NCBI GenBank assembly: GCA_037969035.1 | Contig: JBBKWU010000002.1 | Span: 62,001-126,000 of the forward strand | Reading direction: 5' to 3' | Source: JBBKWU01 sp037969035 | Lineage (GTDB): Bacteria > Pseudomonadota > Alphaproteobacteria > Micavibrionales > Micavibrionaceae | Length of the DNA: 64,000 bases | Shown here: positions 17,234 through 26,180 of the stretch, one piece after another | How the letters are laid out: the number at the start of each line of letters is the position of its first letter | Position numbering within the stretch: the stretch's first letter is position 1 | Translations under genes and position numbers: made by a program | The notes under the pieces: model-generated | What the model was told of the DNA's origin: nothing | Databases searched by the model: none | The model's input: only the letters and a program-made list of their open reading frames with translations

Positions 17234-19461
17234 GATGAACGCACCTGCATTTCACCTTTTTGTAAGGCCTCAATGACTTTATCGCGTGGCCCATCCGCCA
17301 GAACCTTCCCCTGATCGAGCAAAATAATACGGTCAACCAATTTCAAAAGACTGTGGCGGTGTGTAATCAGCACAAAGGTTTTATCGTGAATTTGTTCCTG
17401 CACATGTTTAGTGAAGGCTTCTTCGGCTTGCACATCCATCGCGTTTGTTGGCTCATCGCATACCATGATGTTCGGGCGCAAAAGCATGGCGCGTGCGAGT
17501 GCAATCGCTTGGCGTTGACCGCCGGATAATCCTTCGCCGCGCTCACCCACAGGCGCGTCATAGCCCATCGGGTGACGCGATACAAATTCATGCACGCCTG
17601 AGGCTTGGGATGCTTTTAAGATATCTTCTTCTGAGACTTCGGCGCGGCCAATGGTGATGTTTTCACGCACCGTGCCACGGAACAGCATCACATCTTGGGC
17701 GATATAAGCAATGTTACGGCGCAAATCCGCAGGATCTATTTGGCGGTAATCCGTATCATCGGCGTAAATCGCACCTTCGGATGGTTCGTATAGATTAAGC
17801 AAAAGCCGCGCAATCGTGCTTTTCCCTGCACCAATGCGCCCGATAAAGGCAACCTTCTCCCCCGCATTAATACGGAACGAGACACCATCCAAAACTTTGC
17901 GTTCTGTGTTGGGGTAAACAAAGCCGACTTGGTCAAAGGCAATCGTGCCTTGCAGTGTTGGGCGGTGCAAAAACTGTTTACGCGGTGGACGCTCGACAGG
18001 TTTGCTCATGATCTCATTGAGCGTTTTAAGCGCACCGCGTGATTGATGATACCGCGAAAGGATATTGGCGATCTGCCCAATAGGTTGAATGGCCTTGTTC
18101 CCGAGCATCACACAAGCAATCAAACCACCCATGGAAATTGCGGCATCACGCACCAAATACATCCCCATCAACACAACAACGACCGAGGAGACTTGCTGCA
18201 AAAACGTCGCGAAATTAACACCCAGCGCCGATAGAAAACGCGAGCTTTGCGCATGTGCGGCACTTTGCCCCAAATGCACACCGTAACGGGCGCGCATACG
18301 ACCATCGGCACTGACGGCTTTAATGGTTTCAAGACCGTTGATTGTTTCAATCAAAATACCGTGCTTGGCTTCGGACGCATGAACGCTCTTGTTCACGAAA
18401 TTACGTAGCGGCCATTGGATCAACATCCCCGCACCGATCACCGCAACAATCATAAAGAACAGCAACAACGCAATCGGCCCACCGATCAAATAGATCACAA
18501 ACAAAAACAAAAGCGTAAACGGCAGATCAACGAGTATCGTCAAACTGGCCGACGTCATAAATTCGCGCACGCTGTCAAATTCACGCAGCATATTGGCAAA
18601 CACGCCGCTGGAGGCTGGCTTTTGCGAGAGCTTCATATTTAAGACTTGATCGTAAATGCGTTGCGCGCCGATCACATCAATGCGCCGCCCTGCGATATCG
18701 ATGAAATAGCCGCGCAATGTCCGCATGATGAAATCAAAACCGAACACGGTTAAAATACCGATACCCAAGACCCAACCCGTTTCCAGCGCATTATTCGGAA
18801 TAACGCGGTCATACACATTCATAATAAAAATCGGACTGGCGAGACCAAACAAGTTCACCAAAATGGACGCCACAACAACGCGCCAATAAATGCCTTTACA
18901 CTGGCTCACGATACCCCAGAACCAATGGCGGTCAACGTCATCTTGATCGGGGGCGGCCTCATCAGTAAATTCAGCTAACGGATGCACGTAAATGACGTAG
19001 CCTTCATAGGCACCCATCAGATCAGATAATTTCACATCTTTGGTCGCGCCCGTATCAGGCGTAAAAATCTTGGCGCTTTTCCCGTTGCCGTGCAGGGACA
19101 TCAGAACGCAAGCCTGACCGCCTTTTAAAACAAGCAGCACGGGCAGCGCGGGAGCAGCTATCTCGCGAAAGTCTGCTTTCTTCGCAATTTGGGATTTGAG
19201 GCCAATGTTTTTGGCAGCCTCGCAAAACAAGTTAGGCCCCATGCCTTTTTCATCATAGGCAAGCCCTGCCTTAATAGATTCAGCAGATTTCGCACGTCCA
19301 TAATGTTCGGTTAAAAAGACAAGGCATTCCAAAAGCGTATCAACAGATTTACTCTGAATCTTCACGCCTTCTGCGGGTTTTGCGCCGGCGACCTCATGGG
19401 CGGGAACTTTTTTAGGTGTTATCTTCCCGACAACATTTTTATCGGGTTGATCTTCACTCAT
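17230..19461 (-). CDS. Type I secretion ABC transporter (LapB-like, degenerate C39 domain)
   Basis: A 743-residue inner-membrane exporter. Residues about 35-160 form a C39-like domain without the catalytic Cys (LLECLVFLTEHYG where DC is expected), so it probably docks substrate instead of cutting it. A six-helix ABC membrane domain (about 200-470) follows, then the ATPase with Walker A GRIGAGKST, signature LSGGQRQAIALARA, Walker B NIMVCDEPTNAMD and the switch His in LITHRHS. This matches exporters of large repeat adhesins (LapB). It overlaps the TolC-like gene upstream by 8 nt and the HlyD gene downstream by 4 nt. The adhesin itself is not in the window. Confidence 0.93.
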   Translation of the reverse strand: MSEDQPDKNVVGKITPKKVPAHEVAGAKPAEGVKIQSKSVDTLLECLVFLTEHYGRAKSAESIKAGLAYDEKGMGPNLFCEAAKNIGLKSQIAKKADFREIAAPALPVLLVLKGGQACVLMSLHGNGKSAKIFTPDTGATKDVKLSDLMGAYEGYVIYVHPLAEFTDEAAPDQDDVDRHWFWGIVSQCKGIYWRVVVASILVNLFGLASPIFIMNVYDRVIPNNALETGWVLGIGILTVFGFDFIMRTLRGYFIDIAGRRIDVIGAQRIYDQVLNMKLSQKPASSGVFANMLREFDSVREFMTSASLTILVDLPFTLLFLFVIYLIGGPIALLLFFMIVAVIGAGMLIQWPLRNFVNKSVHASEAKHGILIETINGLETIKAVSADGRMRARYGVHLGQSAAHAQSSRFLSALGVNFATFLQQVSSVVVVLMGMYLVRDAAISMGGLIACVMLGNKAIQPIGQIANILSRYHQSRGALKTLNEIMSKPVERPPRKQFLHRPTLQGTIAFDQVGFVYPNTERKVLDGVSFRINAGEKVAFIGRIGAGKSTIARLLLNLYEPSEGAIYADDTDYRQIDPADLRRNIAYIAQDVMLFRGTVRENITIGRAEVSEEDILKASQASGVHEFVSRHPMGYDAPVGERGEGLSGGQRQAIALARAMLLRPNIMVCDEPTNAMDVQAEEAFTKHVQEQIHDKTFVLITHRHSLLKLVDRIILLDQGKVLADGPRDKVIEALQKGEMQVRSS

Positions 19462-20791
19462 CGCGATCCTGGCTTACAATATTGAGAGAGTTCTGCAACC
19501 GCCCCATACTGGCCAGCAATGCATAGCGAGAGGCGAGATAACTATAATCACCATTCATCGCGCCAAGGTCAGCGGAGAACAGGCTGTTATTGGCTTGCAA
19601 CATTTGTAAAAGCGACACAAGCGCGCCTTCGAATTGTACTTCGTAATTCGCCAAAAGCTGCGCATGGATATCGCGGCGTTCGTTCAATAATGCCTTCTGA
19701 TCGGCGAGCCGTTCCATATCATTATAAGCTTGCTTCACATCACGCTCAATCTGGCGTGCGGCATCATTATATCTGGCTTGGCTTTCTTTGAGTCTGTACT
19801 GCGTCTTACGCACACGTGCGGCTGTACCACCGCCCGTAGAGAAATCCCAGTTCATCCGCAAAAGCGCTTTACCATCCTCAAGCTCACCGCCAAGGATATC
19901 TTGCTTGTCGCTCTTTAAATAAGACAACTCACCCGATACATCTGGATAATACGCGGCTTTTTCAACGTCAATTTCTCGTGCCACGGCCTCTTCACTCAAC
20001 GAAGCCGCGATCAACGCAGGATGATGCTTCCGCGCCCAAAGCACAGCCTCATCAGCTTTTGCATCAACCAAGCCATCATCAAGCACAGGCATGGATAAAT
20101 CCGCCGTCACAGGCAGACCTGTAATTTCCTGATATTCCGCCATTGCTGAATACATTTGCGCCTCGACATCAGCGCGTGTGTTTTTAAGCTGTATCTCTAT
20201 GTCTTTTGCCAAAACAGCCTGCGTTTCATCCGCCGCGCCTTCGGCAACCATATTCTCAAGCCGTGCATGGAAATCTCTGATCTTCACCAAATGTGCGTCA
20301 ATTTTCGCAAGCGATTCACGTCCGCGCAAAATACCAAGATAAGTCAGCACCGTCCGCAACGCCAAATCTTCGCGCACATCAACAATGCTGTAATTCGCGG
20401 AATTGCGGCGCGCTTGTGCGGCATCGACCTTGTTACTGACCTCAAAGCCATCAAACAACATTTGCGTCAAGCTGACTGAGCCTTCGCCATAGCCTGAGTA
20501 CCCTGCACCACGATCAACGGTTAAGCCGCGTGACGTGCTGTTATCTCCGTAAACGCGGCCTGCGGCGGTGCGCACGCTAAGCTGCGGAAAGTATCCTGAG
20601 AATTGTTCTTTGCGCTCTTCTATATAAGCATCGCGATTTGCCATGGCTGCCTGCACCGACGGATGATGGTTAAGCGCCGCCATAACGGCTTGCTCCAACG
20701 TTTCCGAATGCGCGACACTCGCCGTTCCGCTCAAAAGCAGAAAGGTCAACAAACCAAAGGCTTTACGGCCATTATATTTTTTAAAAATCAT
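19454..20791 (-). CDS. TolC-family outer membrane channel (LapE-like)
   Basis: A 445-residue outer membrane efflux protein with a signal peptide (GLLTFLLLSGTASVAHS, cleavage near AHS-E). It has the internal duplication typical of TolC, with long helices and segments such as AVMAALNHHPSVQAAMANRDAYIEER, YSGYGEGSVSLTQMLFDG, RARK/KQAYNDMERLADQKALL and VQFEGALVSLLQMLQANNSLFSADL. First gene of the operon tolC-like, lapB-like, hlyD-like, cyclase. The promoter lies in the 191-nt region shared with the divergent pntA. Confidence 0.93.
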   Translation of the reverse strand: MIFKKYNGRKAFGLLTFLLLSGTASVAHSETLEQAVMAALNHHPSVQAAMANRDAYIEERKEQFSGYFPQLSVRTAAGRVYGDNSTSRGLTVDRGAGYSGYGEGSVSLTQMLFDGFEVSNKVDAAQARRNSANYSIVDVREDLALRTVLTYLGILRGRESLAKIDAHLVKIRDFHARLENMVAEGAADETQAVLAKDIEIQLKNTRADVEAQMYSAMAEYQEITGLPVTADLSMPVLDDGLVDAKADEAVLWARKHHPALIAASLSEEAVAREIDVEKAAYYPDVSGELSYLKSDKQDILGGELEDGKALLRMNWDFSTGGGTAARVRKTQYRLKESQARYNDAARQIERDVKQAYNDMERLADQKALLNERRDIHAQLLANYEVQFEGALVSLLQMLQANNSLFSADLGAMNGDYSYLASRYALLASMGRLQNSLNIVSQDRDE

Positions 20792-20982
20792 ATTTCAAAC
20801 AGGCGGGGTCAAAAGAATATTCTTACATTGAATCTAAACGAATCGCCGTTACGAAGCAAGTGCCCATAAACATATCCCTATCTTTCTCGTTGCCATGAAT
20901 ATCCCCCCTTCACAAAACCGTCTAGATAAGGCATGTTATCTGACAGATTAATTTTATCGTTTTTAAACCTGAGGAAAATATT

Positions 20983-22326
20983 GTGGCTTTAAAAATTGCT
21001 GTTCCAAAAAGCACTACTGCGCATGAAAAGCGTGTTGCAGCCTCCCCCGAGACCGTCAAGAAATTGACCGCGATGGGATGTGAGATCACCATTGAGACTG
21101 GCGCAGGTGTTGATTCTGCTGTCACCGATGATGATTACAAAGCCAACGGCGCGAAAATAGCCAAAAACGCGGCGGACACATGCAAAGGCGCAAATATCAT
21201 TCTCAGCGTTCAGCCGCCAAAAGAATCCGAGCTTGGCATGATCCCAAAAGGCGCGTTGCTGATCTGCCAGATGCACACGTATAAGAACGAAGCGCTTGTG
21301 AAGGCTCTCGCCAAAGCAGGCGTTGATGTGTTCGCGATGGAACTTGTGCCGCGTATCTCCCGCGCCCAAGCCATGGATGTTTTATCATCACAAGCAAACC
21401 TTGCGGGTTATAAAGCCGTTTTGGATGCGACCGAATATTATGGCCGCGCCATGCCGATGATGATGACCGCCGCAGGCACAGTATCCCCTGCCAAAGTCTT
21501 TGTGATGGGTGTTGGCGTTGCAGGATTACAAGCCATCGCCACAGCCCGCCGTTTGGGAAGCGTTGTTACCGCAACTGATGTGCGCCCTGCGACCAAAGAA
21601 CAAGTTGAATCGTTGAACGCAAAATTCGTCGCCGTTGAAGATGATGAGTTCAAACAAGCAGAAACCGCAGGCGGCTACGCCAAGGAAATGTCTGCGGCGT
21701 ATAAGAAAAAGCAAGCGGCTCTCGTTGAAGAACATATCGCCAAGCAAGATATCGTCATCACAACCGCCCTTATCCCAGGCCGCGCTGCGCCGATTTTGGT
21801 GACAGAAAAAATGGTTAAATCCATGAAGGCTGGCTCTGTTTTAGTTGACCTCGCGGTTGAGCAAGGCGGCAACGTTGAAGGCGCAAAGGCTGGCCAAGAA
21901 GTTGTGAAAAACGGCGTGACAATCATTGGTCATTATAATGTGCCATCTCGTTTGGCGGCATCAGCGTCTGCGCTTTACTCGAAAAACCTTTTGAACCTTC
22001 TCAATCTGTTTGTCAAAGACGGCAAAGCGTCCATTGACTGGGAAGACGACATCATCAAAGGCATCGCGCTAGCCAAGGGCGGAAAATTGATCCACCCACT
22101 ATTTGCGAGCAAAGCACCAAGCGCGCCAAAAGCAGCGGACAAACCTGCCGCAAAGAAAGTGCCTGCGAAAAAAGCAGCACCAAAAAAAGCAGCAACGAAG
22201 AAACCTGCGGCTAAGAAAAAGGCAGTGGCGAAAAAACCTGTCGCGAAAAAAGCGGCGCCGAAAAAGGTCGTTACAAAAACAACAACAAAGAAAGCCGCGC
22301 CTAGAAAAGCCGCCGCAAAGAAATAA
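20983..22326 (+). CDS. pntA: NAD(P) transhydrogenase subunit alpha part 1 with Lys/Ala/Pro-rich tail
   Basis: The NAD(H)-binding domain I of proton-translocating transhydrogenase, which makes NADPH from NADH at the inner membrane. GTG start at 20983 with GAGGAA six bases before it. Typical blocks: VPKSTTAHEKRVAASPETVKKL, QMHTYKNEALVKAL, ELVPRISRAQAMDVLSSQANLAGYKAV, GAGVAGLQAIATARRLG-like (VMGVGVAGLQAIATARRLG) and DLAVEQGGN. The usual protein ends at about residue 376; here another 71 residues follow, of which 26 are Lys, mostly in KKA/KKP/AAK repeats resembling histone H1. The frame is intact through the tail and ends 19 nt before pntAB. Confidence 0.96.
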   Translation: MALKIAVPKSTTAHEKRVAASPETVKKLTAMGCEITIETGAGVDSAVTDDDYKANGAKIAKNAADTCKGANIILSVQPPKESELGMIPKGALLICQMHTYKNEALVKALAKAGVDVFAMELVPRISRAQAMDVLSSQANLAGYKAVLDATEYYGRAMPMMMTAAGTVSPAKVFVMGVGVAGLQAIATARRLGSVVTATDVRPATKEQVESLNAKFVAVEDDEFKQAETAGGYAKEMSAAYKKKQAALVEEHIAKQDIVITTALIPGRAAPILVTEKMVKSMKAGSVLVDLAVEQGGNVEGAKAGQEVVKNGVTIIGHYNVPSRLAASASALYSKNLLNLLNLFVKDGKASIDWEDDIIKGIALAKGGKLIHPLFASKAPSAPKAADKPAAKKVPAKKAAPKKAATKKPAAKKKAVAKKPVAKKAAPKKVVTKTTTKKAAPRKAAAKK

Positions 22327-22345
22327 ACAACGAAGGTAAAATATT

Positions 22346-22765
22346 ATGAGCCAAAATAACAACCTCGCTGAACAAGCCGCCGATCTTGCGACACGCGCAA
22401 AGGATCTGGAAATGGAAACGCAAAGCTTTGTCGCGCAAGCTGCCGAAGCCGCCGCCCGCGCAATGACCGACCATGGCGATGGATTTTTAATCAGCGGCCT
22501 AACGGTGTTTATTCTGGCTTGCTTTGTTGGGTACTACGTTGTTTGGCGTGTGACACCTGCGTTGCATTCGCCGCTTATGGCGATCACGAATGCGATTTCA
22601 TCGGTGATTATCGTGGGGGCGTTGATTGCTGCTGGCCCTGCGCAAGCTAGTTTCTCACAGTTTTTGGGCTTCCTCGCGGTTATCCTTGCCTCCATTAATA
22701 TTTTCGGCGGCTTCATTGTAACGCGCCGTATGCTCAGCATGTTTAAAAAGAAAGGAACGCATTAA
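22346..22765 (+). CDS. pntAB: NAD(P) transhydrogenase subunit alpha part 2
   Basis: A 139-residue membrane protein with the helices of domain II that belong to the alpha subunit. The family stretch is seen from SGLTVFILACFVGYYVVWRVTPALHSPLMAITNAISSVIIVGAL to LASINIFGGFIVTRRMLSMF. The N-terminus is longer than usual, with about 45 residues of Ala/Glu-rich helix (LAEQAADLATRAKDLEMET) before the first membrane helix. In the operon between pntA and a small unknown gene. Confidence 0.95.
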   Translation: MSQNNNLAEQAADLATRAKDLEMETQSFVAQAAEAAARAMTDHGDGFLISGLTVFILACFVGYYVVWRVTPALHSPLMAITNAISSVIIVGALIAAGPAQASFSQFLGFLAVILASINIFGGFIVTRRMLSMFKKKGTH

Positions 22766-22766
22766 A

Positions 22767-23021
22767 ATGAAACCGAATAACAGCAAACTTTCACCACGCC
22801 TCAAAAAAGAATTTTTAAAAGCGGCGAATAACGGCGACGATTCCGTAGAAACGTTTCCCTGCTGCATCTTCACCACAGCTAATTATGAGCCAGCAGGAAT
22901 CGATTTTAACAGAGTCACTAGTGATTTAATTACAGCCAAACTACCTTTATCGGCGATCGACACGCTAAGTCACGACCGTAACGTAAGCTACATAGAGGCC
23001 AAAACGAGTATGCGCCCTTAG
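22767..23021 (+). CDS. Small unknown protein inserted in the pnt operon
   Basis: An 84-residue product (MKPNNSKLSPRLKKEFLKAA start) one base after the pntAB stop, with AAAGGA upstream inside pntAB. No signal peptide, membrane segment or recognised family. It has a basic helix at the N-terminus and the rest is mixed (ETFPCCIFTTANYEPAGIDFNRVTSDLI). Codon use is poorer in GC than its neighbours. Such a gene is not a usual part of pnt operons, so it is either a lineage-specific addition or a small independent gene that moved in. Confidence 0.5.
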   Translation: MKPNNSKLSPRLKKEFLKAANNGDDSVETFPCCIFTTANYEPAGIDFNRVTSDLITAKLPLSAIDTLSHDRNVSYIEAKTSMRP

Positions 23022-23069
23022 CATAAATAAACAAACCACCTACAATTTATAGAATTATATAGGAACAAC

Positions 23070-24455
23070 ATGGAAAACTTCGCATCCCTCATTTATCTGG
23101 TTTCTGCCGTTTGCTTTATTATGGCGCTGCGCGGTTTATCGCATCCTGAAACATCCCGCAAAGGCCTGACATACGGCATGGCGGGTATGGGGCTTGCTGT
23201 TGTGACAACACTGATGCTGCCTGTGGTTGCGTCCTATACATGGATTATTCTCGGCATTGTCATTGGTGGCTCCATCGGTACTGTGATTGCCAAAAAAATC
23301 GAGATGACGGCTCTGCCGCAACTGGTTGCTGCGTTTCACTCCTTAGTTGGTTTGGCGGCGGTGTTTGTGGCTGTCGCTGCGTTTTACAGCCCCGAGGCCT
23401 ATGGCATCGGTGTGGCAGGCGACATTAAAACCGCAAGCCTGATTGAAATGTCGTTGGGTGCCGCGATTGGTGCGGTGACGTTTACAGGCTCCATCATTGC
23501 ATGGGGCAAGTTGCAAGGCGTGATCTCTGGTAAACCGATTGTCTTTAACGGACAGCACGCATTAAACGCAGCACTCGGCTTTATGCTGGTTGTCTTTATC
23601 GTTTTGGTTTGCACAACACAAAGCGCGTTCTTTATGTGGATGGTTGTGCTTCTCGCCTTTGTGATCGGCGTGTCGATCATCATCCCAATCGGCGGCGCGG
23701 ATATGCCTGTGATTGTTTCCATGTTGAACTCTTACTCAGGCTGGGCAGCGGCAGGTATTGGTTTTACGTTGCATAATGATTTGCTGATTATTGTTGGCGC
23801 GCTTGTGGGCTCCTCTGGTGCAATCTTGTCTTACATCATGTGTAAAGGCATGAACCGTAGTTTCTTGAGCGTTGTTTTGGGCGGCTTTGGTGGCGAATCA
23901 GCCGCAGGCGGCGCGGATATGGGCGACCGTAACGCGAAATTAGGCGCAGCAGAAGATGCGGCCTACCTGATGAAAAACGCCTCCAAAGTGATTATCGTTC
24001 CCGGTTACGGCATGGCTGTTGCCCAAGCACAGCACGCTTTGCGCGAGATGGCAGATGTTTTGAAAAAAGAAGGCGTGGAAGTAAAATACGCAATCCACCC
24101 TGTTGCCGGACGTATGCCCGGTCACATGAACGTGCTGTTGGCCGAAGCCAACGTGCCTTATGACGAAGTGTTTGAGCTTGAAGACATCAACCGTGATTTC
24201 GCGCAAACGGACGTTGTGTATGTGATCGGTGCAAACGACATCACAAACCCTGCTGCGAAAAACGATTCAACCTCACCAATTTACGGCATGCCTATTTTGG
24301 ACGTTGAAAACGCGCAGACGGTTCTGTTTGTGAAGCGCTCATTGGGTAGCGGTTACGCGGGCATTGATAACCCGCTCTTCTACGCCGACAACACCATGAT
24401 GTTGCTAGATGACGCTAAAAAGATGACCGAAGATATCCTTAAGGCTTTGGAGTAG
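23070..24455 (+). CDS. pntB: NAD(P) transhydrogenase subunit beta
   Basis: A 461-residue protein with about nine membrane helices (proton channel) and the NADP(H)-binding domain III. Domain II shows GSIGTVIAKKIEMTALPQLVAAFHSLVG; domain III shows VIIVPGYGMAVAQAQHALREMAD, YAIHPVAGRMPGHMNVLLAEANVPYD, VIGANDITNPAAK and GYAGIDNPLF. All key motifs are present and the length is normal. Ends in a rho-independent terminator, so it closes the operon. Confidence 0.97.
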   Translation: MENFASLIYLVSAVCFIMALRGLSHPETSRKGLTYGMAGMGLAVVTTLMLPVVASYTWIILGIVIGGSIGTVIAKKIEMTALPQLVAAFHSLVGLAAVFVAVAAFYSPEAYGIGVAGDIKTASLIEMSLGAAIGAVTFTGSIIAWGKLQGVISGKPIVFNGQHALNAALGFMLVVFIVLVCTTQSAFFMWMVVLLAFVIGVSIIIPIGGADMPVIVSMLNSYSGWAAAGIGFTLHNDLLIIVGALVGSSGAILSYIMCKGMNRSFLSVVLGGFGGESAAGGADMGDRNAKLGAAEDAAYLMKNASKVIIVPGYGMAVAQAQHALREMADVLKKEGVEVKYAIHPVAGRMPGHMNVLLAEANVPYDEVFELEDINRDFAQTDVVYVIGANDITNPAAKNDSTSPIYGMPILDVENAQTVLFVKRSLGSGYAGIDNPLFYADNTMMLLDDAKKMTEDILKALE

Positions 24456-24464
24456 TGATCTTTA

Positions 24465-24505
24465 ATAACCCGCCGTTAGTGGCGGGGTATTCATCGATTT
24501 TTTTT
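24465..24505 (+). terminator. Rho-independent terminator after pntB
   Basis: A 10-bp stem ATAACCCGCC/GGCGGGGTAT with one mismatch and a 6-nt loop, followed after a short gap by a run of eight T (24498-24505). It lies 10 nt beyond the pntB stop. Confidence 0.75.
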
Positions 24506-24512
24506 CAATCTG

Positions 24513-24692
24513 TTATTTGCAAAAAAATACGTTTCCCTTTAGCTCGCATGCCTTGACTACAGGCTCGCTATTAGCCGCTTTAATTTCTGCAACTCCACCG
24601 GCTACTGCTAAAGCAAACAGCATCGCAAACGAAATTCCAGACCCCACAAAAACAGGGTCTTTTAGTAAAGATTGTTTATCTTTTTTAAACAT
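24513..24692 (-). CDS. Small single-helix membrane or exported protein
   Basis: A 59-residue product from MFKKDKQSLLKDPVFVGSGI; this start is chosen because AAGGA lies 9 nt upstream, while the longer frame from 24725 has no such site. One hydrophobic segment (SGISFAMLFALAVAGGVAEI, about residues 18-37) and a C-terminal part with two Cys (VKACELKGNVFFCK) that could form a disulfide outside the membrane. No family recognised. It faces pntB convergently. Confidence 0.5.
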   Translation of the reverse strand: MFKKDKQSLLKDPVFVGSGISFAMLFALAVAGGVAEIKAANSEPVVKACELKGNVFFCK

Positions 24693-24832
24693 ACTAGATA
24701 TCCTTGTGTTTATTATAGCAATCACATATCGCAGTTAATATATACACGCAGTTCTTCATATGTCAAAAAATATCGGCGTTATTTTTGAAACTATGACTGG
24801 CCTTGGATTGCCGCGCGTAATATCATTCTCTA

Positions 24833-25846
24833 ATGTCCGAATCATCAAATACACAGCCAGACCTCGAAAAACGCTTTCTTCCGCCTGAGGATTGGCGTTG
24901 GCACGAATTTAAAAATGCGCAAGGCCGCAAGCTGCGCTTTGGCACGGTGGCACCGAAAAGCCGTGTTCCTGATGCGGTGGTGATTGGACTGCAAGGCTTA
25001 AGCGAATTCACCGAGAAGTATTTCGAGATCGCCCATGATTTGCTGGGGCGTAATCTAAGCTTTTGGATGTTGGATTGGCAGGGGCAAGGAAAATCTGACC
25101 GTCCACTTAAAGACCCGCTAAAACGGCACAGCACCAATTTTGACGAAGACATTGCTGACCTCCATTTTTTCATACATGAGTATGTGAAGCACTCCGCCGT
25201 CCATCCTGATGTTGGGCGGATTCCGCTTGTGATGCTCGGGCATTCGATGGGTGCTAATATTGGGTTGCGCTACCTTCATCGCCATCCTGACAGCTTTGCT
25301 TGTGCTGCATTCACGGCACCGATGTTGGGTATTCATGCGCTATCAGGTATGCCGCAAGGATTAGCACAAATTTTAACAGGCACCGCCAAAACAGTGGCGG
25401 GGCAATCCTATGTCGGGTTTGGCGGTCATAATGACAGGCAAACAGACAGCAAACATTCAGGCTACAAAGATATATTCTCGCACGACCCCATCCGTAAGCA
25501 GGTCGAAAGTGAATGGCAAAAACATGATGAACAGCTCCGCCTTAACGGCATCACATATGGCTGGGTGCATCAAGCCTTGCGCTCCTGCGCACAGCTTCAG
25601 AAAAAAAATGTTTTGGCGGATATAAAGACACCGTGCTTACTCGCCCTCGCGGGTGAAGAAAAACTGGTCAACAACAATGCCATCCGTAAAGCGGCAAAAG
25701 CGATGGAAAATGCTCATTTATTAGAACTTGAAGGCTCACGCCATGAAATTTTGATGGAAGAAGATGCGATAAGAAATCGTTTCCTTAACGCTTTTTTTGA
25801 ACTTTTAACGATCAATAAGATCAGCGAGAAATTAAAACCGTTCTAA
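24833..25846 (+). CDS. Alpha/beta hydrolase, lysophospholipase/monoacylglycerol-lipase type
   Basis: A 337-residue cytosolic hydrolase of the PldB/Hydrolase_4 group. The nucleophile elbow GHSMGAN (Ser about 138), the WQGQGKSDRP block after strand 4 and the late His in GSRHEILME are visible. The expected acid position reads LALAGEEKLVNN, with Glu where many relatives have Asp, so the acid residue is less sure. Substrates are probably acylglycerols or lysophospholipids, inferred from the family only. It is a lone gene between the pnt operon and a small unknown gene. Confidence 0.85.
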   Translation: MSESSNTQPDLEKRFLPPEDWRWHEFKNAQGRKLRFGTVAPKSRVPDAVVIGLQGLSEFTEKYFEIAHDLLGRNLSFWMLDWQGQGKSDRPLKDPLKRHSTNFDEDIADLHFFIHEYVKHSAVHPDVGRIPLVMLGHSMGANIGLRYLHRHPDSFACAAFTAPMLGIHALSGMPQGLAQILTGTAKTVAGQSYVGFGGHNDRQTDSKHSGYKDIFSHDPIRKQVESEWQKHDEQLRLNGITYGWVHQALRSCAQLQKKNVLADIKTPCLLALAGEEKLVNNNAIRKAAKAMENAHLLELEGSRHEILMEEDAIRNRFLNAFFELLTINKISEKLKPF

Positions 25847-25862
25847 AAGAAACAATTGTGAT

Positions 25863-25892
25863 TTGTATAAGCAACACAAAGTCCTGTATAAT
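25863..25892 (+). promoter_or_regulatory. Candidate promoter of the small gene at 25923
   Basis: TTGTAT at 25863 and a consensus TATAAT at 25887 are separated by 18 nt. The distance to the AAGGAG ribosome-binding site and ATG at 25923 suits a short leader. Confidence 0.5.
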
Positions 25893-25922
25893 GTTAGAGT
25901 GTGTGAGAATTAAGGAGAAATC

Positions 25923-26171
25923 ATGGAAGCCACGAGTTTCGACACCAAACAGATCAGATTAAGTGACCGTATTTTATACGCGCTTGAGCTTGCGCTTGAC
26001 CAAGAAGATATTTCAATTTCCGAGACCCTGGTAAAAGCGTTGGAAATGGCCATGACCCGTAACACGGGTGGTGGTGAGTTTATTGAACGTCGTGATTATC
26101 CGCCAGAAATGGAAGCTGCGATGAAAAAACTCAAGGAAATCCGCGCTGCACGCATCCGTGAAACAGCGTAA
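25923..26171 (+). CDS. Small protein of unknown function
   Basis: An 82-residue, mostly helical, charged protein (RILYALELALDQEDISISETLVKALEMAM, then PPEMEAAMKKLKEIRAARI). Good AAGGAG site 6 nt before the ATG and a plausible promoter upstream support it as a real gene. No signal peptide or membrane helix. Similar short helical proteins occur in alphaproteobacteria, but I do not recognise a named family. It converges with ligA. Confidence 0.65.
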   Translation: MEATSFDTKQIRLSDRILYALELALDQEDISISETLVKALEMAMTRNTGGGEFIERRDYPPEMEAAMKKLKEIRAARIRETA

Positions 26172-26180
26172 AGCCTGACA

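Noticed and set aside
17230..19461. Peptide (bacteriocin) exporter with active C39 peptidase
   Set aside because: The catalytic Cys is absent from the C39-like domain, and the operon has LapB-type partners.
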